From positions 1-8,609 of the forward strand of contig CAMFKC010000069.1 in NCBI GenBank assembly GCA_945956975.1: 8,609 nucleotides of DNA. The letters run 5' to 3'. The notes beneath the pieces are model-generated. The model had not been told where the DNA came from. It saw only the letters and a list, made by a program, of their open reading frames with translations, and searched no databases. The position numbers and the translations under genes are program-made. The stretch comes from an uncultured Methylocystaceae bacterium (GTDB lineage Bacteria > Pseudomonadota > Alphaproteobacteria > Rhizobiales > Beijerinckiaceae). Shown one piece after another: positions 6,635-8,609 of this stretch. Positions within the stretch are counted from its first letter, which is position 1; the number at the start of each line of letters is the position of its first letter.

Positions 6635-6696
6635 GGACCGCGAGCCTTCAGGCTCGCCTTGATCGAGGGAACTGCGAGCCTGAAGGCTCGCGGTCC
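6635..6696. terminator. 23-bp perfect inverted repeat between convergent genes, probable bidirectional terminator or REP element
   Basis: Bases 6635-6657 are the exact reverse complement of 6674-6696, with a 16-base loop (6658-6673). Each arm is itself nearly palindromic: GCGAGCC-TTCA-GGCTCGC on the left and GCGAGCC-TGAA-GGCTCGC on the right. The element can therefore fold as one long hairpin or two short ones. It fills almost the whole gap between the nitroreductase gene on the + strand and the alkyltransferase gene on the - strand, which fits a shared terminator. There is no T-run, so termination would rest on hairpin strength or Rho. The compact doubled structure also looks like a REP-type mobile repeat. 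Confidence 0.75.
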
Positions 6697-6708
6697 ATCG
6701 GGGCAGGC

Positions 6709-7269
6709 TCACAACAGCCTGAGCTGCCCCTCAGCCGCGCCCGAACTCAACCCCGCCGCGCGCCGCTCGATCTCCAATATCCGCAGCTTCGTATTCACGC
6801 CGCCGCCGGCGGAAAATCCGCCGGTCTTGCCGTTCGCCGCCACCACGCGGTGGCACGGCACGATGATGGCGAACGGGTTTCGCCCCAGCGCCTGGCCCAC
6901 GCCGCGCGCGGCGCCGGGTTCGCCGATGGCGCGCGCGATCTGGCCGTAGGTGCGCGTCTCACCGCAGGGAATGAAACGTGCGGCCGCGTAGACCTGCGCC
7001 TCGAAGGCGCCGACGCGGTCCATGTCGAGCGCAATGTCGGAGAGATCGATCGCGCGGCCCGCCAGCAGCTTGCCGATGCGCATCACGATTTCTGCGATCC
7101 CCTCGGGCGGCCTGCGTTCGAACGGCGCGCCGGCGCGGCGCGACAGGCGCGCGCGCGTCAGTTCCGGCGTGTCTTCGGGCAGTTGCAGCGCCTTCACCCC
7201 GCGCGGGCTCCAGGCGAGGCCGCAGAGGCCGAGCGGCGTGTCGAAGAAGGTCGCGCCATAGCCGTCCAT
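6709..7269 (-). CDS. ogt: Methylated-DNA-[protein]-cysteine S-methyltransferase
   Basis: A 186-residue single-domain O6-alkylguanine-DNA alkyltransferase of the usual Ogt length. It removes alkyl groups from O6-alkylguanine by irreversible transfer to its own cysteine, which is C139 in IIVPCHRVV (136-143). The helix-turn-helix part is seen as VYAAARFIPCGETRTYGQIARAIGEPGAARGVGQALGRNP (93-132), including the conserved R of the recognition helix and the N of GRNP. GKTGGFSAGGG (147-157) follows as in the family. There is no AraC or AdaA-like domain, so this is the stand-alone constitutive type; the symbol ogt is chosen on that ground. The ATG at 7267-7269 (complement) lacks a clear Shine-Dalgarno sequence. 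The gene faces the nitroreductase gene and diverges from the thioesterase gene. Confidence 0.95.
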   Translation of the reverse strand: MDGYGATFFDTPLGLCGLAWSPRGVKALQLPEDTPELTRARLSRRAGAPFERRPPEGIAEIVMRIGKLLAGRAIDLSDIALDMDRVGAFEAQVYAAARFIPCGETRTYGQIARAIGEPGAARGVGQALGRNPFAIIVPCHRVVAANGKTGGFSAGGGVNTKLRILEIERRAAGLSSGAAEGQLRLL

Positions 7270-7369
7270 TGCTGCAGTCTAGCAGGGGAGGCGCGGCGGG
7301 GCGATTGCGCGCTTGCATGGCGTGTGCGCAGGCACTAGCGATTCACGAACAGGATTTGGAGGAAAGCCG
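7270..7369. promoter_or_regulatory. Divergent intergenic region (ogt / thioesterase)
   Basis: This 100-bp gap must hold the promoters for both ogt (-) and the thioesterase gene (+). On the + strand TTGCAT (7313-7318) is followed 17 bases later by TAGCGA (7336-7341), a poor -10 match. I see no convincing operator or conserved box. Confidence 0.3.
7358..7365 (+). promoter_or_regulatory. Ribosome binding site of the thioesterase gene
   Basis: GGAGGAAA lies four bases before the ATG at 7370. It fixes this start over an in-frame ATG at 7313 that would add 19 residues not typical of the family. Confidence 0.8.
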
Positions 7370-7801
7370 ATGCTCGTCGCCAGACGCGAAAAGAAGATCG
7401 AATGGGGCGACTGCGATCCCGCCAAGATCGTCTACAACCCCCGCTTCTTCGACTGGTTCGACAATTGCACCGGCGGGCTGCTGGAAGCCGCCGGCTTCCA
7501 CAAGCGCTGGCTGTTCGAGAACCTGGACTTCGCCGGCATTCCGCTCGTCGAATCCCGCGCCAAATTCATGAAGCCCGCGCGCTTCGGCGACACGGTGACG
7601 ATCGAGACGCAGGCGGTCGACATCCGCCGCTCGTCCTTCGACATCCGCCATCAACTGTTCAACGAGGGCGAACTGGCGATCGAGGCGTTCGAGACGCGCG
7701 TGTGGACGAGCCGCCACCCCGACGATCCCAACAAGATGAAGTCGTCGCCGATCCCGGACGATATCGTGCGCGCGCTGAAGGGCGAAGCGAAGCCCGTCTG
7801 A
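7370..7801 (+). CDS. 4-hydroxybenzoyl-CoA thioesterase-like acyl-CoA thioesterase (hotdog fold)
   Basis: A 143-residue single hotdog domain. The N-terminal IEWGDCDPAKIVYNPRFFDWFD (10-31) closely follows the 4-hydroxybenzoyl-CoA thioesterase of Pseudomonas (RIEFGDCDPAGIV), and D16 is the equivalent of its catalytic D17. Further shared parts are GIPLVESRAKFMKPARFGDTVTIET (55-79) and RRSSFDIRHQLF (84-95). Such enzymes hydrolyse acyl- or aroyl-CoA thioesters in the cytoplasm and act as tetramers. There are no dehalogenase, CoA-ligase or Tol-Pal genes nearby, so the acyl group is unknown and the name should be read as a family label. The gene is monocistronic, divergent from ogt, and its stop is 3 bp from that of the facing aminotransferase gene. 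Confidence 0.9.
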   Translation: MLVARREKKIEWGDCDPAKIVYNPRFFDWFDNCTGGLLEAAGFHKRWLFENLDFAGIPLVESRAKFMKPARFGDTVTIETQAVDIRRSSFDIRHQLFNEGELAIEAFETRVWTSRHPDDPNKMKSSPIPDDIVRALKGEAKPV

Positions 7802-7804
7802 TCC

Positions 7805-8609
7805 TCAGCCGATCCGCCGCACCCAGCCGTGCGGATCGGGCGCGTCGCCGCGCTGGATGCCGACGAGCCTGGCCTTCAGCGCCGCCGTGACGGCGCCGAC
7901 GGAGCCATCGCCCATCACGATGTCGCCCGCCGCGCTCTTCACCTTGCCGATGGCGGCGACGACCGCCGCCGTACCGCAGGCGAAGGCTTCGCGGAGCTTG
8001 CCGCTGGCGGCGTCGGCGCGCCACTGGTCCATGGAATAGCGCTCTTCGCGCACGTTGCGCCCTTCGTCGCGCGCCAGCGTGAGGATGGCGTTGCGCGTGA
8101 TGCCGGGCAGGATCGTGCCGGAGAGCGGCGGCGTGATCAGCGAGCCGTCGTCCATCACGAAGAAGACGTTCATGCCGCCGAGCTCTTCCACCCATTTGTG
8201 CTGGGCGGCGTCGAGGAACACCACTTGGTCGCAACCGTTCTCGATCGCCTCGGCCTGCGCCAGCAGCGAGGCCGCGTAATTGCCGCCGCATTTGGCCGCG
8301 CCGGTGCCGCCTTCGGCGGCGCGCGTGTAGCGGTCGGTCAGCCACACGGTCACCGGCTTCTCGCCGCCCTTGAAATAGGAGCCGACGGAGGAGGCGATCA
8401 GCACGAACAGATATTCGTGGCTCGGCCGCACGCCAAGGAAGGCCTCGGTCGCGAACTGGAAGGGGCGCAGATAGAGGCTGCCGTCGCCCTTGGGCACCCA
8501 GGCGCGGTCCACCTTCACCAGTTCCTCGACCGCCTGCATGAACACGGCTTCCGGAATGGCCGGCATCGCCATGCGCTCGGCTGACGCGTTGAAGCGCCGG
8601 GCGTTCTCC
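7805..8609 (-). CDS. ilvE: Branched-chain amino acid aminotransferase (class IV), 5' end outside window
   Basis: The last 267 residues of a PLP enzyme are present; the frame stays open to the window edge, so the N-terminus is missing (perhaps about 90-100 residues, given the roughly 360-residue length of this subgroup). It interconverts leucine, isoleucine and valine with their 2-oxo acids. The visible start, FNASAERMAMPAIPE, is typical of the long (eukaryote/actinobacterial-like) BCAT group. The PLP lysine lies in GAAKCGGNYAASL (codon at 8291-8293). EELGGMNVFFV, SGTILPGITR and ACGTAAVV cover the cofactor phosphate and substrate pocket. A possible start at 8572 (MAMP) is internal, because family sequence continues upstream of it. 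The gene converges on the thioesterase gene with only 3 bp between stops. Confidence in the family is high; the symbol is less certain. Confidence 0.93.
   Translation of the reverse strand, partial: ENARRFNASAERMAMPAIPEAVFMQAVEELVKVDRAWVPKGDGSLYLRPFQFATEAFLGVRPSHEYLFVLIASSVGSYFKGGEKPVTVWLTDRYTRAAEGGTGAAKCGGNYAASLLAQAEAIENGCDQVVFLDAAQHKWVEELGGMNVFFVMDDGSLITPPLSGTILPGITRNAILTLARDEGRNVREERYSMDQWRADAASGKLREAFACGTAAVVAAIGKVKSAAGDIVMGDGSVGAVTAALKARLVGIQRGDAPDPHGWVRRIG
7809..7839. terminator. Possible hairpin within the 3' end of the aminotransferase gene
   Basis: CCGATCCGC (7809-7817) and GCGGATCGG (7831-7839) are perfect 9-bp inverted repeats with a 13-base loop, starting 8 bases after the thioesterase stop. 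No T-run follows on either strand. It could stop + strand transcripts, or be a chance result of GC-rich codons. Confidence 0.35.

Noticed and set aside
7313..7369. Upstream in-frame ATG as the start of the thioesterase
   Set aside because: GGAGGAAA is correctly placed for the ATG at 7370, and the hotdog family begins there.

Overview
The window is a dense, GC-rich (roughly two-thirds G+C by eye) bacterial chromosomal segment with ten protein-coding genes and no RNA gene, transposase, phage gene or CRISPR array. The alphaproteobacterial character, probably Hyphomicrobiales (Rhizobiales), is inferred from four things: the dapD-dapE arrangement, strong GC preference at third codon positions, the style of the proteins, and an intergenic palindrome with GTCATCCCGG/CCGGGATGAC ends that resembles repeats common in that order. 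No species can be named from the sequence.

Region 1 (1-1775, + strand) is a translationally coupled lysine/meso-diaminopimelate operon. It holds the 3' end of dapD, a small DUF805-type membrane protein whose ATG overlaps the dapD stop by one base, and dapE, whose ATG overlaps the previous stop as ATGA. DapD and DapE carry out the succinylase branch that supplies diaminopimelate for peptidoglycan and lysine. The membrane protein between them has no known role in the pathway. A REP-like double hairpin (1801-1896) closes this region.

Region 2 (1914-6633, + strand) reads as one operon or two adjacent transcription units. The order is a small cupin, a CUT1-type sugar ABC transporter (periplasmic binding protein with a Tat-like leader, then two inner-membrane permeases), a DUF3237/UPF0311 protein and an FMN nitroreductase. 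No ATP-binding subunit lies in the window, so the transporter needs an ATPase from elsewhere. The substrate is unknown. A cupin, a DUF3237 protein and a nitroreductase around an importer suggest uptake of a small molecule followed by reductive processing, but this is inference from gene order. The unit ends at a 23-bp perfect inverted repeat (6635-6696).

Region 3 (6709-8609) holds single housekeeping-type genes. On the - strand is an O6-alkylguanine-DNA alkyltransferase. Divergent from it, on the + strand, is a 4-hydroxybenzoyl-CoA thioesterase-like hotdog protein. On the - strand at the edge is a branched-chain amino acid aminotransferase whose 5' end lies outside the window. The thioesterase and aminotransferase genes converge with only 3 bp between their stop codons.

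Most of the window is ordinary. The least explained parts are the ATPase-less transporter with its cupin/DUF3237/nitroreductase companions, the two palindromic intergenic elements, and the DUF805 protein locked inside the dapD-dapE operon. I see no convincing evidence of an undescribed defence or mobile system.
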